A stretch of 64,000 nucleotides of DNA from Callipepla californica brunnescens (taxonomy: Eukaryota; Chordata; Aves; Galliformes; Odontophoridae), in the NCBI GenBank assembly GCA_023055505.1, contig JALIRH010000001.1, forward strand, positions 13,697,467 to 13,761,466. The letters are read 5' to 3'. The notes below the pieces were generated by a model. The model made no database searches, was not told the DNA's origin, and worked only from the letters and a program-made list of their open reading frames with translations. The position numbers and the translations under genes were made by a program. The first letter of the stretch is position 1. Each line of letters begins with the position of its first letter. This document shows, piece by piece, positions 11,231 to 64,000 of this stretch.

Positions 11231-14200
11231 ATTCAGGTCATACAGGTCCTTGTGGGTATGCACGTCTCCCAGTGTGAACATAAATATAAGCAGATCGAGA
11301 AAAGAGAAACCTGCTCTGACAAACTTGAGATCCGAATTTCCCAGGCAGAAAGAATTTCAGCAGCTACAAAAATCTGGGATGCAAAGAAGTGTTCGAACAA
11401 AGTTTGAAGGGGAAGAAAAAAAAAAAAAAATAGATGAAGCAGACAAGTATTGAGATTTTATAAGCGATTGTATTAAAAACTATTAAAAAGCCTATATGAT
11501 CCCAGGCCAGCTGCCTTAACGCAGCTGAGTGCTGCACGTTAGGAATCACACTTCCTAAGCTTTCCAGTAACTACTGCAAGACATCAACAGAGTGCTTGCG
11601 AGCACAGCTGTGCACTAGATGGCACTGTTGGTTTTAGTTTTACCGCTGTCTCCCTCTTCTGGGGAGCTTGTCTTAATTAGCTTCCCTTTGAAAACAAACA
11701 CGCTGTTTCAACAGAGGGTCAGTGTACATTGTTCTGCGCTGCTGCTTTTATGTTTATAGTCGTGTAATCAATATGTTGGAAGGGTAATTAATTTTTAACT
11801 TCGAGCCAATTGTAGATCAAATGCCAGTAGAGTTGCTGGGTGGAGACGGTTTAATTTCTTTTGAAGCAGCGATCCTGATGAGCTGTAATGGGTTTACAGT
11901 GAGCTGCTAGAGATCCAGAAGACCTTCTGCTTTGAAATGCTGGTGCTAACTTTAAAACAACGTTATTACTGTGATACAGATTAATGAGTTGTGGCATCAT
12001 TCTGATCAAGTTCTTCTCATGTGCTTGCCATATTTTGTCCTGTCAATTTCTATTTCAAAGCAGCTTTATTTGCTTTGACTGTGCTGTTCTTATCAAAGGC
12101 ATGGTACAAAGTCAACATTAAATTGATCAAACTCACTTTCTGCTTTTCATCCCTTTTCACTCATTGTCTGCCTTCAGGGACTGCAGAGGGCCCACAGCTG
12201 AGACAGTGACCCTCTGTGCAACAGGATACGGGATGCTGTAAGAAGCAGGGGATTCCAAAATGCCTCCAACCCACGTGTGAGGGTCACCTGCCAGGCTGGG
12301 GTCCTGGCTGCTGTCCCTTTCCCCTGCGTAGTGTGGCCCTGACCACCTCTCAGCTTCCTTAGAGATGTACGCTACCTCCATTCCCAGTGCTTTCAGCCCA
12401 CCCCTTGATGCTTCCTTGTCTCTGAGCTGACCTGTCTTGATCATATTTTTGCCGGTTCTCTCTTTCATCTTTTGCCTTCTCTCTGTTCTTCAACACTGAA
12501 ACAAATTAGAGCCCCGACACTCAGATCTCCATCCCCGTCTTATTACTTTTAATATCTTCTTCCTGCTCCTTTTATTTTATTTTATTTTACAATCAATAAA
12601 TGGGCCATTTTCATGGATAGGCTATTGATCACTTCTCCAGTTGCCGGATTCTTTCTGATCTGGTGTCTGTGCTTTCCATTACGTTACAATTTCACGAGAG
12701 GCCCCGGCTGTCCGTTCTTGTGCAAGCCTCAGGGCCTCTCTGTGCTCCTCACCTTCCTTCATCTCCTGGCTGACTTTGATACTTTGATCATTTAATTGGA
12801 TCTCATGCCAAGTAAAACCATGAGCAATGATTTGATTTGAAATTAAACTTTTGTCTAGTCTAACGTTAAAATAAGAAAGCCAAATTAATAAAAAACAATA
12901 ATTCATGTTCTCTGAAAAAATCCAACATTTCGTATTTTGGGGATTTAAACAATTAATTGAATTCAGTCTGGGCTGAACAGCAATTTCTGTCCTTTCAAGT
13001 CGTACTTTTGAGTAAATCTTATCAGTTAATGGGACTGTGTTACTGAGCTGTGCTGCAAACATCTCTAATTTCTGCTGGAACCAAGAATAGCCCTTGATAT
13101 AGATAGGCATGGTCATCAGCTACTGAGGCTTGTCAGGTTTTTAACCTTTTCAGGAAGACAAAACATTCTCAGTAGGATAATGATCAGCAGAGTTTAGGGT
13201 CCACACCATTACATTTCCTGTCACAAATAAATCTTGTGACTAATAAAGGCAAGGCTGCAGTTATTGCAGCAGAGCCATCTGTAGACTGTAGTCTACAGTA
13301 GCTTGTAAAATATTAGATTAAGAACATGAAATTTATTCTTGTTTTGAGACAAACTAGAGACAGATATTTGCAACATACAGAAAGATTGAAAACCCAATTA
13401 TTATAACCACAAGATCTGAAAAGAAAAATCCATGCTGTCTTTCTGCTTGTCTGTTCTGCAGGATGCATTTTTTTCACAGCAGCACTCCTAATGAGCATTG
13501 GTAAAACTGGCTGTTTTGGGGGGTAGTGGGATGGGACAGTGGCATATAACAATGTGCTTACAGTAGAGGGAGCTGATGTTCAGTGAGCGCACGCGTGAGT
13601 TTTTGTTGCAGAATGACTCCTTAACACTATGTAGGCACTGAAGAGGAAAGATCTTCTTTCACGATTTTGAGAGGGCTGCTTCTGCATCCCTCACTGTGTC
13701 ACCGATGTCAGGTGTGATGTGTGGGAGAGACTGGCAGTGGTGTCCATGTAACCTCGCAAGTATCAACTCTCAGCACCTGTCCTGACAAAGACTGATGATT
13801 CCACCTTTAAAATATCCCAACATCCCACTACAGCACAGTCAGTGTATCTTTTGTATTCCTAGTTTTCCTGTGCTCCTTGCCCTTGGCCTAAGCTGTGCCT
13901 GACCCATCTCGCTAAACATTGATCAAGAAATTCTGTGATATGCAGCACTCTTTAAAAGTCAGAGATCTCTGGTTCTCTGCAACTGTCCGATTGAGTCATG
14001 CAAGCTATTCAAAGCTAATTAAAAAAGAGACAAAAGAGGTGTGAAACAACAGAATATGTATGCACATACAGACTGGGGATGCAACTGATCCATGCTCTTG
14101 GATCTTAGATCCACCACTGTCCTTGGTGAAAGCTGTCCTCCCAGTGAGGCAGTTTTCCTGCCTGCTATGGTTTAATTGAGGTAAACACAAAAGAATGAGT

Positions 14201-17200
14201 TGGTGAAGGCATGTTGTCTCAAGATAAATGTAGGATATACACTTAATAAGAGAAAATAGAGGACTTGGAGGATTACAGACTCATCTAACTTGTATAACCT
14301 GAAAGATCCTTAAACAAATTATTAATTTGCCCTGCTAACAGCTATTGCAATAGTTTTTGATCTGTATGTATTTGTGGACGAAACTTCTCAACAAGTTGTG
14401 TTCTGTAGTACCTGGATTTTGCAGACAACTTGGGTTATATCACTGGTGGTTTTCTTAAGCCATGAGCACCGGAGCTGCTGACCTCATCGCTCTGTGAGGC
14501 AGTGAGAAGTTTGGGGAGTATCAAGTTCATCCTTGGTACCACACTTAAGAAATGTGGATAAACTGGGAGAAACCAGCAAGAAGAAAGCTGACTTGTTCAG
14601 AAAAGATGGCATATAAATAAAAGTTGGAGAAAACCTTTTTCCTCAGAAAAGACTAAGACGGGATATATTTTGTTACAAGTTTTCTGCAAATGATGTGACA
14701 GTTATGTGTTTGCTATGTAGACATAGTTTGGGCAAAACAGAAGCTGGAACCCTGACCCTAACCCTTATGCTATAGCAGGGAAGACATGGAAAAGCTGTCC
14801 AGGAGAACATCAATGCTACACAAACAGTGAGGTCTTAAAATCCTTGTAGCTCGGGCAGTTATTTTTTAAGAAATCACTCTAGACAAACATTTGCCCAAGC
14901 TGCTTAGGTGCATTCATTTGGTCTGTCAACATAGGATGGACCGAGTGATTTTCTGACATTTCCTCTGGCCCTACATGTCTGGTGGAGTGCTCTGAAATGT
15001 ATTGATGAAGAGATTCCATTTCCAAACTTGGTAGCATTATTTATTATACTTACTAGTGTGGTTACAAAGGAAAGCTCTTATCTCCAAAATTGGTTCTTTC
15101 TGCTCGTTCTCTGGTCAGCTTTCTTGGCATTAGGCCTTATCATAGCAGGAGAAAATTACCACTAGCAGTTTAAACAAAAGAGTGTTTGATTAGAAGCATC
15201 AAAAAGGGGAGGGAACAGGGAGGCTTTTGTGATGACATTTCTATTAGGGAATTCTCCCAGTGTTACAGTGTTTCTTAATCATGGGTGATTTTGTTGTTAA
15301 TTTTCTCAACCAGTCCTTCTCAGAGTGATTGATTGTTGAGTTGTTTGCCTTTGTGCCCGCTATTGGATAATACCTCCATGCTGAAAATGTGCTAATGTTA
15401 TCTCTGCTGATCACAGCAGTAGGCTGGATTTGCCTCTTTAAGCTGCCTTTTATCAGTTTCCCCTTGTCGTGAAATAGAAATTATTGTGGAGTGAGGGACA
15501 TCGCTCATATTCTCTAGTACAGCTTTGATCTGTGAGAGGATGCATTACATATTCCATCCGTATCTAACGAAAACGTACTCAACAACATAAGCATCAAAAG
15601 TTTTGGATACCTTTCATGTGCACGAAAAATGGAACTGGCATAGCAAACGCAGATAAAGCAAAGCAGCAATGCTCTGTGTATCTGGCTGACACAGCCTACA
15701 TCTCAGCCATGCTATACCACTGAATACAAGTTCCCTTGAGACTCTACCAGTCTATCACTTAATGCTTAAATAGTTGGGATTTGCAATACATCTGGGAAGT
15801 GAAAAACACTGGGAAGCGTTTCAGATCTTGAAGGAGATGAGTGGTCCAAGCGGGTGGCATCTTTCCAGAGAAGGCTCTTCCAACTTTCGGAGATACTGCT
15901 CATAATCTGACCTTGCTATTCGGGGCAGCGTGTAACTAAGCAAGGGGGTGAGGAGGAGTGATTTTAAACTTTCATGGAAAATATCATTGGGTACTTCGAG
16001 CAGTAAAATTCCCTGATCTCGCTGTGGTCTCTGATTTACTGGTTGAAACTGTACGTATGGATGTTGAACAAAGTTCCTATTTTCATGTTCATGTGGTAAA
16101 GGGAGGGATTTTTCTAGTTCTCAGTAAAATGTGGACTCAGTAGTCTGAATTGTGTCTGAAAGATACCAGTGCATAGCTCATGTATGTTGAACTTTGTGAA
16201 TGAGTGAGGCTCTTTTATAATATCTCCTTAGCAGAGTAGTCCATAAGCACAGTATGAAAAATACAGTATAAAACAAGCATTACATTAAGGAAAGACATCT
16301 GTTAGTAGCTTTCCGTGTGGGCTATTAACCTTCATGGCCACCAGTTTCCCTGCAATTAAGTTACTATCCTAACACCATTCCATGTCTTACACAGTAAAAT
16401 GTAAGACTACATAAATTTCAAGGCAATGATGGTAAGTACTATGGAGACTTCAGGAGAAGTGCTGTGTTGATATCAGTTTGTTCAGCCCAGAGATAAGGAT
16501 TTGCTTGCATTGATCACCACAATTCAGATGCTGTCTTCCTATTCGGGATTGTCTACAGAACTTAATATTGGATGGATATTTGCGCATAGATCTTTCACAT
16601 TGAGATGCCTTCTGATATTATGAAGAACTAAAGACAAGAAAGTAGACCACGTACTTGGTGGATCAATTCTGATGGATGAAAGATCTCTCAAGTACTGCAG
16701 AGAACTCTGTAGTTCCTGACAGATAACCCTAAATGAGTTTGCTTGGACTCTTTCCCAACCACTTCAGTTTTAAGTAGAAACCAAACCCATTTCAAGACAC
16801 ATGGAGCAGCTAATAGAAGGGATTTCCCTTTGTTTATACAAGTAAGCTGACAGATTTATTTCAAAGATACTCATTCTCTTAGATTTATGACAGAGACTTA
16901 AACATATTTTAAAATAATTCACTCAGTAATTTTTTAATGAGCTTAGAAAAACCCTGCTGCTATAAATTAACATCAGGACACCTGGCATATACATGTTAGA
17001 ATTTTGTATGTTGCAGGCATACTGTTAGGTTTCAGGATTTTTTGGTTCAACTTAATCTTCATGGAAGGAAGCAGGAGTGGTGCTGGCATAGATGTTCTCT
17101 GTTTACCTGAATTCCATTCAGCAGCTGATGCTTACACTTGCAGTGAGGTGAATTTGTTTTCATTTCACCAGCGTGATTAAGTGTTACCGGGGTCTGCATG

Positions 17201-20200
17201 GGCCTGACAAACCCTTACCCTCTTCCTGTCTGACTCAGAGCTGATGTTCAGAGGATCTGGCAATAGCTGTAACAGTGCCTCAGAGGTGAGTGGAGGACAC
17301 AGGCAGTGCTGGAGCATTTGTACAGTTGCTGATCTGCTACCTCAGAGGGAAGTGCTCTGGTTCTGTGTGGCTGCTGTGGCCAGGTGGCAGCTACGGTGCA
17401 CTGCAGTTTGGTACAGAAGCAAATTTCAGAACAGGAGTGCTTCCAGAACAGGAGCTATTTGGTTGATAACACTGCTGTACGAAATGAAGAAGTTACAGAG
17501 TGTTTGTAACTTGTGAAGCTGGTTGTCCAGCAGTAACCTCTTGTACGTTTGAGAATACCACCAGCATGTGCTTGGAGCTGCCTGTGACTCACTCCTTGCT
17601 GTGCCCTGCTTGCTGACTCAGGTGAACATGTTTTCACATCATTTCATGAGTTCACCTCAAGTTTCACACCATACCCATGAGTTTCACCAGGCTGCAGCTC
17701 AGCCGCCTTAAATTGCCTTTACCTCTTTCCTGAGCCTTACAAAAGGTAGTGCGTGGCACCTGTGTCTGAAGCCCTTTTCTCCTTGCTCATTCCAGTTCAA
17801 ACTGTATTTTTAGTCAGACTCACCAAGTGTGCCAACAGCCACAGAGAGCTGCAGACTCATGGAGGCTGATGTGTCCATGTTTGGTCACGCACCCTAAAGT
17901 TTTTGGCAACGACCCTTTTTGCATTCAAAAGGAGGATATTCAGCTGTCGTTTAAATTGGAGAGGAGCTCAGTGTGTGCTTGGTAATTAGCAGTCTAGCAA
18001 ATGTTAATATGTAGTATTTGTAGAGACCCACAGGCCCTTGGAGGCCTAAGCAAGGGAAACGTTTCTGTTCAACTGCCATGACTGTGAGGTGAGATGGTAA
18101 TAAGCCTCCTAGTGGCACCAGGCTGTGGCATAGCACCTACCACAGAGAGGACACAGGAAAACCAGATTAAATACATCACATTTCTTTGGTATTCTAGCTT
18201 GGATTGTATGACCAAAATCATATCAAATCCAACATACATTTTCTGGCTATATTTGCTTTAATTCCTACGTACATCCCTGCTCCTTTGCTGAATGCTGTGA
18301 GGCTGCAAGGCAGGAGGCCAACCTGCTACCCTGTGTTAAATTCAGAGCTGAGAGCGATGAGAAGAAGTGCCAGAAGGAGGAAAAAAATCAGAACGTGTCT
18401 CTTCCCTTCCGTCTACTCTCGATTAAACTAACAACTGAGAAACTAAAAGCCTGATGTGGTCTGCACGTCTGAGCCTCACTGCTGCCCTGCCCTGATGGCC
18501 TCTCAGCTGGGAGAGTCTCTGCGGGCCACCTCATCCCTCAGGAGGTCATGGAATGGCAACAAGTGCCTGACCTCATTTGGAAGAACATCTTTTTGGTGTA
18601 CTCCTTGGGGGCGGTTGCAGTGTCAGCATTAGCAGGTGAAAGGGGATTTCAGAAGGCAAGTTCCCTGTGAATGTCCCAGCACACAGCTCCTGGCCAGATG
18701 CTGCTCACAGCCACGCTGGTGTCAGCTGCATCAATCAAGTTGCTCTGAGCTCTCCCTGCTGCTTATGAGATCAGGATTTCTTGTAAATGTTTTTATTAGC
18801 AGATCTGGCAAAACCTGAAAATTTCCTGTGTCTTTCTTCTGTGCTCGGAATACTTAGTTCATGACCTATTTGTTAAAATAATGGAAACTGGAATGCCCTA
18901 GGAATAGATATTTGGTTTGATGAGTAAAAAACTCATTAGGATTTGTATTTTATTTCTCAGCTTCTATCTCTCCCTGAGATACAATGTTACAGAGTAATGC
19001 CATAAATGACATTTTTGAAGGGAGAGGTGAATTTTGAAGCTTATGACTGTTTGGATGCCACTTCACAGTTGCTCACCGTACTGCTTCTGTAACAAAGATT
19101 GTGATGTACCTTTTCCCTTCATTTATTTATAAGAGGCATTTAAGTCTGCTCTTCATGACTGAACTTAACAGTAGATACAAAATGTCAGCGATAGGCAAAA
19201 CCTTCAACAACACAGTGCACTATTTTTTCTTAAGAAGTTATTAATATGGTTGGATGTATTAAAAACTTGCTTTAACGTAGGGAATTGATTAGAACTGTTG
19301 AGTTAGTAATGCATTAAAACTTTCGAGTGAAGTCAACAGCATATTGTCTGTGTGAGGAGTATATCCCTTCCCTTTTTTTTAATCTCTTGGCATTTATGTA
19401 GGGTATCTCTTATGTAACTCTTTGACCGTGGGCCATGACCACAGTTAACACTGATGTCAGGGGACTGCTGCCAGTTTAAGTCAGCTGAGTGCCCGATGCA
19501 GGGTGTACCTGGCATAAACAAAGTTACTGGGATGAGAAACTGAGCATGGGAGGCTTGTGGTTCTGTCGACTCTTTCACAAATGCAATATAGGACATCCCT
19601 TAAAGTCATGAGAATTAACTGGAGGAATGTGTTACAAATCTGGTATTTAAGTTCAGATTGTCGTTTTTGTGTTTTACTATGAAGACCCTGGTGTTAACAA
19701 CAAGCTGCAGGAAAAACCCGGAGGTGTTTTAGCTGTCTTTTCAGGGAAACCTTGGAAATGTGTTGGAAAATAGATAGATAAATAGAATAAAAATATCAGA
19801 CCTGTCAGTTTTACTTGTGACACAAAGAAGAGCTGCTATTTTTCATGTCTTTTTCCCAAAAATATGTCAACATTTTGAGATAAAACCAAGCATAAATATT
19901 GTCTGTTAAGAAGTAAATAAGTCTGGAAAATAAGCGATTTCCTCGATACTCTGACATTATGAGAGCACATAAATGCTGTTTTTAATCAGTAAGAATTTGT
20001 GCACTGAAATATTTCTGAGTAAATTAAGTATAAAATGCCAGTCTAAGTGGTGGGAGGAGCCAGCTTTCAGTGCTGTTATGTTCATGAGTCACACAGGACA
20101 CTGAATTGCGCTGTTTGTTTGGTGCCCACTCAGAATTCAGTTCACAGAAGCTAAGCGATGAGTTCAATGGGAGATGTCTAATCTACCTGCTAGGAAATGT

Positions 20201-20679
20201 GGAGGAAAAGGGTGGGGCTGACTCTTGTTCCTCCAAAAGAACTGAGGCCTGTGGGATCTGGGGTGCCTCCTCTCTTCAGGTGTCACACGAATGAGGTGCC
20301 TGGCATGAGGCGAGATGGATGACCCCGATCCTCCTGGCCATGACGGCTCAGATGCACTTTTTGCTTGAAGTTTCTCATGGCTCAGGGCTGCTTAGGGTGC
20401 GGCCTGTGAATAGAGAAGAGACTTTCCAACCAAACAGGCTGTGCCAAAATTGCTTGCTACAGAAAGTTCACACTTTTCTTTGAAGCATATAGTACTGCAG
20501 TGATGAACTGTGTGCTTGACTTACTGGCGCGCTCTCCGTGTTCTTATGTTTCTGATTTTTCCTCTCTTTTGCTCTCTTTCACACATTGGTTGCTCCTTAG
20601 GAAAAACATGCGGACATTTATGAGCTTAATGGTCTGATGTTAACAGCAATAAGCACTCAGGGCAGACAGTATTACAATA
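11231..20679. other. Intergenic flank 3' of MET
   Basis: About 9.4 kb without a supported gene. It holds a TTTTA pentamer run at about 12570-12590, two homeobox-like AT-rich blocks (11500-12010 and 12770-13060) noted as possible conserved non-coding elements, and a three-unit telomere-like stretch near 14752-14768. The longest open frame (12679-13116, minus, 145 codons) has no recognisable domain or splice context. Confidence 0.5.
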
Positions 20680-22779
20680 GTTCATTTTAGTAACATTGTT
20701 TATTAGATCGTAACAACGGCTATAAACATAAGTACCATTCAGCTCTTCTGCAGATATATGAACTTACTAACATCAAATTTTACCAGAATCACATATTCTT
20801 ACAGGTGTCCCAGACACAACATTAACTTTATTAAGCAAAAGTTCATAAATAGTAAAAATGTCATCTGTTTCACATTGCAGCGTTCCTCAAGCAGGTATGT
20901 ACAAGTTTGGAGTATCTTCTCCAAATCTAAATTTCTTTAGCTGTTTTAACAACCGTAGAGATGATTTTTTTTTGCCTGCAGCAAAGCCTTTTGTCCTTGA
21001 GCAATCTACAATTAGTATTGCTCTCAGCAGACATGAAAGTTTGTTTCTGAAATGAAAGTGGTGATGAAACACAGTACAATATTATCTGCTTATAGTTTGC
21101 CTACACACTCTGCCCTCATTATAAATCTTTCATTTATAACACTGTCTCCCAAGAACAGCGTTATCTCTCTTATATCAGTTCTGTACCTACACTACCTCTC
21201 TTTGAACATCTTAAAATGGTCGGCTTGCAGCGATGGAGATATTAGACTCAGGGTAGGGTGGAGTGTGTTTGCAGTCAGTTCTTTTCCTTTCTAGTATTTA
21301 CACAGCATTCTTATTAAGGTTGCTACTATTTATGAATCATGTACGCTGACATATTTTTTCTGAAATGTTCACAGTGCAGTATTTTGTGGCCTAACCAAAC
21401 TTTGTAAATGTCATTAAAAATAAACTTTTTTTTTTAATACAAAAATAGAATACTTTATGTGTTTACACCGACAAACCCAGTTCTATTCTATCCTAAAGAA
21501 GCTATACAGTAGTATGCACAGAATTCCACAGGAACAGAAACGACATGTGATGCTTGCCCTAAAGCTATAGTACTTCTCTCCAATGAATGAAAGTTTGTTT
21601 GTTCTCTCTTTGCGTTTCTTTCTCTGGGCACAGCTTAGAAATAAAAACAGGAATCGTAAGGTGTTTGTTTCTTCTTTTGATCAGACTTCTGAGGTTTTTA
21701 GGGCTGCCGTGAAAAAGTGATCAACATTCTCGCTATGGCATTCTCAGGTCAGGGCTGGCTGCAACACCTCCGCTCTTTACTCACCTTTGGCAGCAGCTCC
21801 ACCCAAGCTGCTGTGGCACACCTTCAGCTGCTCACTGCCTGACTCATCAGACTGTAGCTCTGTATAGCTGCCAGCCTGCCTGTCTCCTCTTCCTCTCCAG
21901 AACAACACACAGCCCATGTAACCGTCTCCCAGCTTAGCTTAGCATTTCACATGGGCACCTTCGAGTATTCCATCTCTGGGAGCAGTTACTTCTTCAGTGA
22001 AAGTGTTGGAGGCTTTGCATCTTTTTCAGTGAGAGATCTGTGGATTTAGGCTGTTACTCAAAGAAACACTTGAATGTTGGAATAAAGTTAACCCCAGGAA
22101 TGCTTTAAGCTAGATGCTTTTCTGTTTGTATTATGTACCGTCTGACTACACCAGAGGCCTGGCAAGGCTGACATACTTATTTTACTGTGCAGATATTTTA
22201 CTGTGATGTTGACTTCTGCTGTTGACTTTTACCATGGAGCTGGAGCCATTGGCTGCCTCTCTTCTGAGAAACCTCGTTGATACAGTGCAAAAAAACAAAG
22301 TTTGGATACATTTCTAAACTCCTGTAGATTTCATAGTTTGTCTTAACTTTCTTGTGTAGAAACCATTCTGCACTGCTCATTATCCCAAAGTACGTGCAAC
22401 AATAATAGTCCTTCCAGCTTCTCTGATTGTTATTCTACATTCTCCTTCATGGCATTAATGATGCATCTTTGTTCTTGGGTCTCAGCACACATGAATGAGA
22501 ACTAGTGAGAAGTAGCTCCGGTTGGTAGAACATGATGTTTCCATTCAGTAAATTGATGCAGTTGTCCAAATACGTGGAAATTACTATAATGGTTTACAGA
22601 ATCCCATGGCCTTAGAAAAAGACGATATCATGTCCTTGTACTAGTGCAACTTGGGCAACAACATAAACATGTGCAACAGTGTTCTCACAAAGACTGGGCA
22701 GTAAAAACTAGTGGACAAAATGTTTCAGTTTGTGTTCATACAACTAAGAACGGATTTTCCTCTATATTAGACGTACTCG
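20680..22779 (-). other. MET: MET 3' untranslated region (extent inferred)
   Basis: About 2.1 kb of non-coding, AT-rich sequence follows the MET stop without a splice acceptor I can support. The left limit is set by the distal AATAAA on the minus strand at 20699-20704, with cleavage expected 10-25 bases beyond. A proximal AATAAA at 20827-20832 could give a slightly shorter form. The length is close to the mammalian MET 3' UTR. Transcript data would be needed to fix the end. Confidence 0.6.
20699..20704 (-). terminator. Distal poly(A) signal of MET
   Basis: AATAAA on the minus strand; the most distal canonical signal downstream of the MET stop before a long stretch of flank. It is followed by a moderately T/G-rich stretch. 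A second AATAAA lies upstream at 20827-20832. Confidence 0.5.
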
Positions 22780-63156
<40,377 letters not shown>

Positions 63157-64000
63157 CTAAGAAAGACAGAAATTCAGAAAATCAGCAGGCAGCGTGTGAC
63201 ACAAATTCATCCTGCTTGGCTTTCTCACATCACTGCCACTTTTCTGTTTGCATTAATTACTTTGCATTACATTGCATAATGTTTTGCATAATGTTTCATC
63301 ATGATCTGATTAAGCCTCTATAAAATCCACTTTATTTAACACAGCAAAATCATGGTTGTTGAGGGATCCTCAAAATGCATTGCGCTTATTAAAATATGAA
63401 GAAGTCACTGCATGCCTTCAGATCCTATAATTTCAAGTATTTAAAAATCAACCATAAAAGATGAAGATGGGTCACTTAGTCAGCCTTGTAGAGTTAAGAA
63501 AAAAAGAACTGTAGCTCCAATGTCTAGTTAAAGGAGACCTCAGGCCATTGAAGGTCAAATATGTTTTCATTTGCTTTCACCTTTGTCATTCAGCTTGAAA
63601 AGTAAACCACATCGTGTGTCATTACTATCTGGCCTTGGTGCTGTTGGAGTGCAAGGCTATGGCAGGAGCAGACTGTGGCCATGCGCAGTGCTATGAAGCC
63701 ACAAGGAGACAGAGCTCGTTGTGCAGAGCTGCTGAGTTGGTTGTTGCTACAGACAGGGCCTCGGCAAGATGAAGTTGGGTACCCTGAGGTCTAGCACCGG
63801 CTGATTTCTGTACGAGGTGGGTGTCCAGAACAATCTCCATCACCACTAAAACAGCAGGGAGTGCTGGAGGCTTCTCTAGAAGGTGTTCCAAAACAGGAGC
63901 CTAATTTAGTTGTCCTAAAGCCCTTTTCTAAGAGCCCTCTCTCTCAATTTCAGATCTTAAGGAGATTAGTCACACTAGTATGAAATTCCCCCACTAGTCA
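63157..64000 (-). other. MET: MET intron 3, partial
   Basis: At least 844 bp of intron up to the right edge. No exon 3 sequence could be found in it, so exons 2 and 3 lie beyond the window. Confidence 0.8.

Noticed and set aside
12679..13116. 145-codon minus-strand open frame in the flank
   Set aside because: No recognisable motif and no gene structure; kept only as part of a possible conserved block.
14752..14768. Telomere-like CCCTAA units
   Set aside because: Only about two to three imperfect units; too short to be a meaningful interstitial telomere.
1..20600. Search for CAPZA2, the usual neighbour of MET on its 3' side
   Set aside because: No CAPZA2 exon or CpG-rich first exon was found on the minus strand; it probably lies left of the window.
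63157..64000. Search for MET exon 3
   Set aside because: No Sema-domain coding with matching splice sites appears before the right edge.

Overview
The window is vertebrate nuclear DNA, most likely from a galliform bird such as chicken. It is AT-rich, carries several CR1 LINE 3' fragments, and holds an internally deleted mariner copy that I recognise as the chicken-type Galluhop family. The species call rests on these repeats and on a bird-like MET protein; I could not run an alignment.

Right two thirds (about 20.7-64.0 kb): the MET receptor tyrosine kinase gene on the minus strand. Eighteen coding exons are present, corresponding to human exons 4 to 21. Every boundary has an AG acceptor and GT donor, and the phases chain without a break into a 918-residue open frame plus stop. 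In order this encodes the last part of the Sema domain, the PSI cysteine module, four IPT domains, one membrane helix, the juxtamembrane regulatory segment, the tyrosine kinase and the two-tyrosine docking tail. Exons 2 and 3 (start codon, signal peptide, most of Sema, furin site) lie beyond position 64000. The tail ends nine residues earlier than in mammals because the equivalent of an Arg codon is TGA. The 3' UTR runs to about 20.68 kb.

Left third (1-20.6 kb): mostly non-coding flank with CR1 fragments, the mariner remnant and simple repeats. At the extreme left (275-1055, plus strand) I can assemble a four-exon, 150-codon reading frame with matched phases, tiny introns, a good start context and a downstream AATAAA. 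I do not recognise the protein. If real, it is a small gene convergent with MET, and it is the most novel item here. A possible lone terminal exon (5252-5349) and a block of degenerate coding-like sequence in MET intron 11 are weaker leads.

Nothing resembling a bacterial, phage or CRISPR-type system is present. Most other open frames in the window are chance frames in AT-rich intron or flank.
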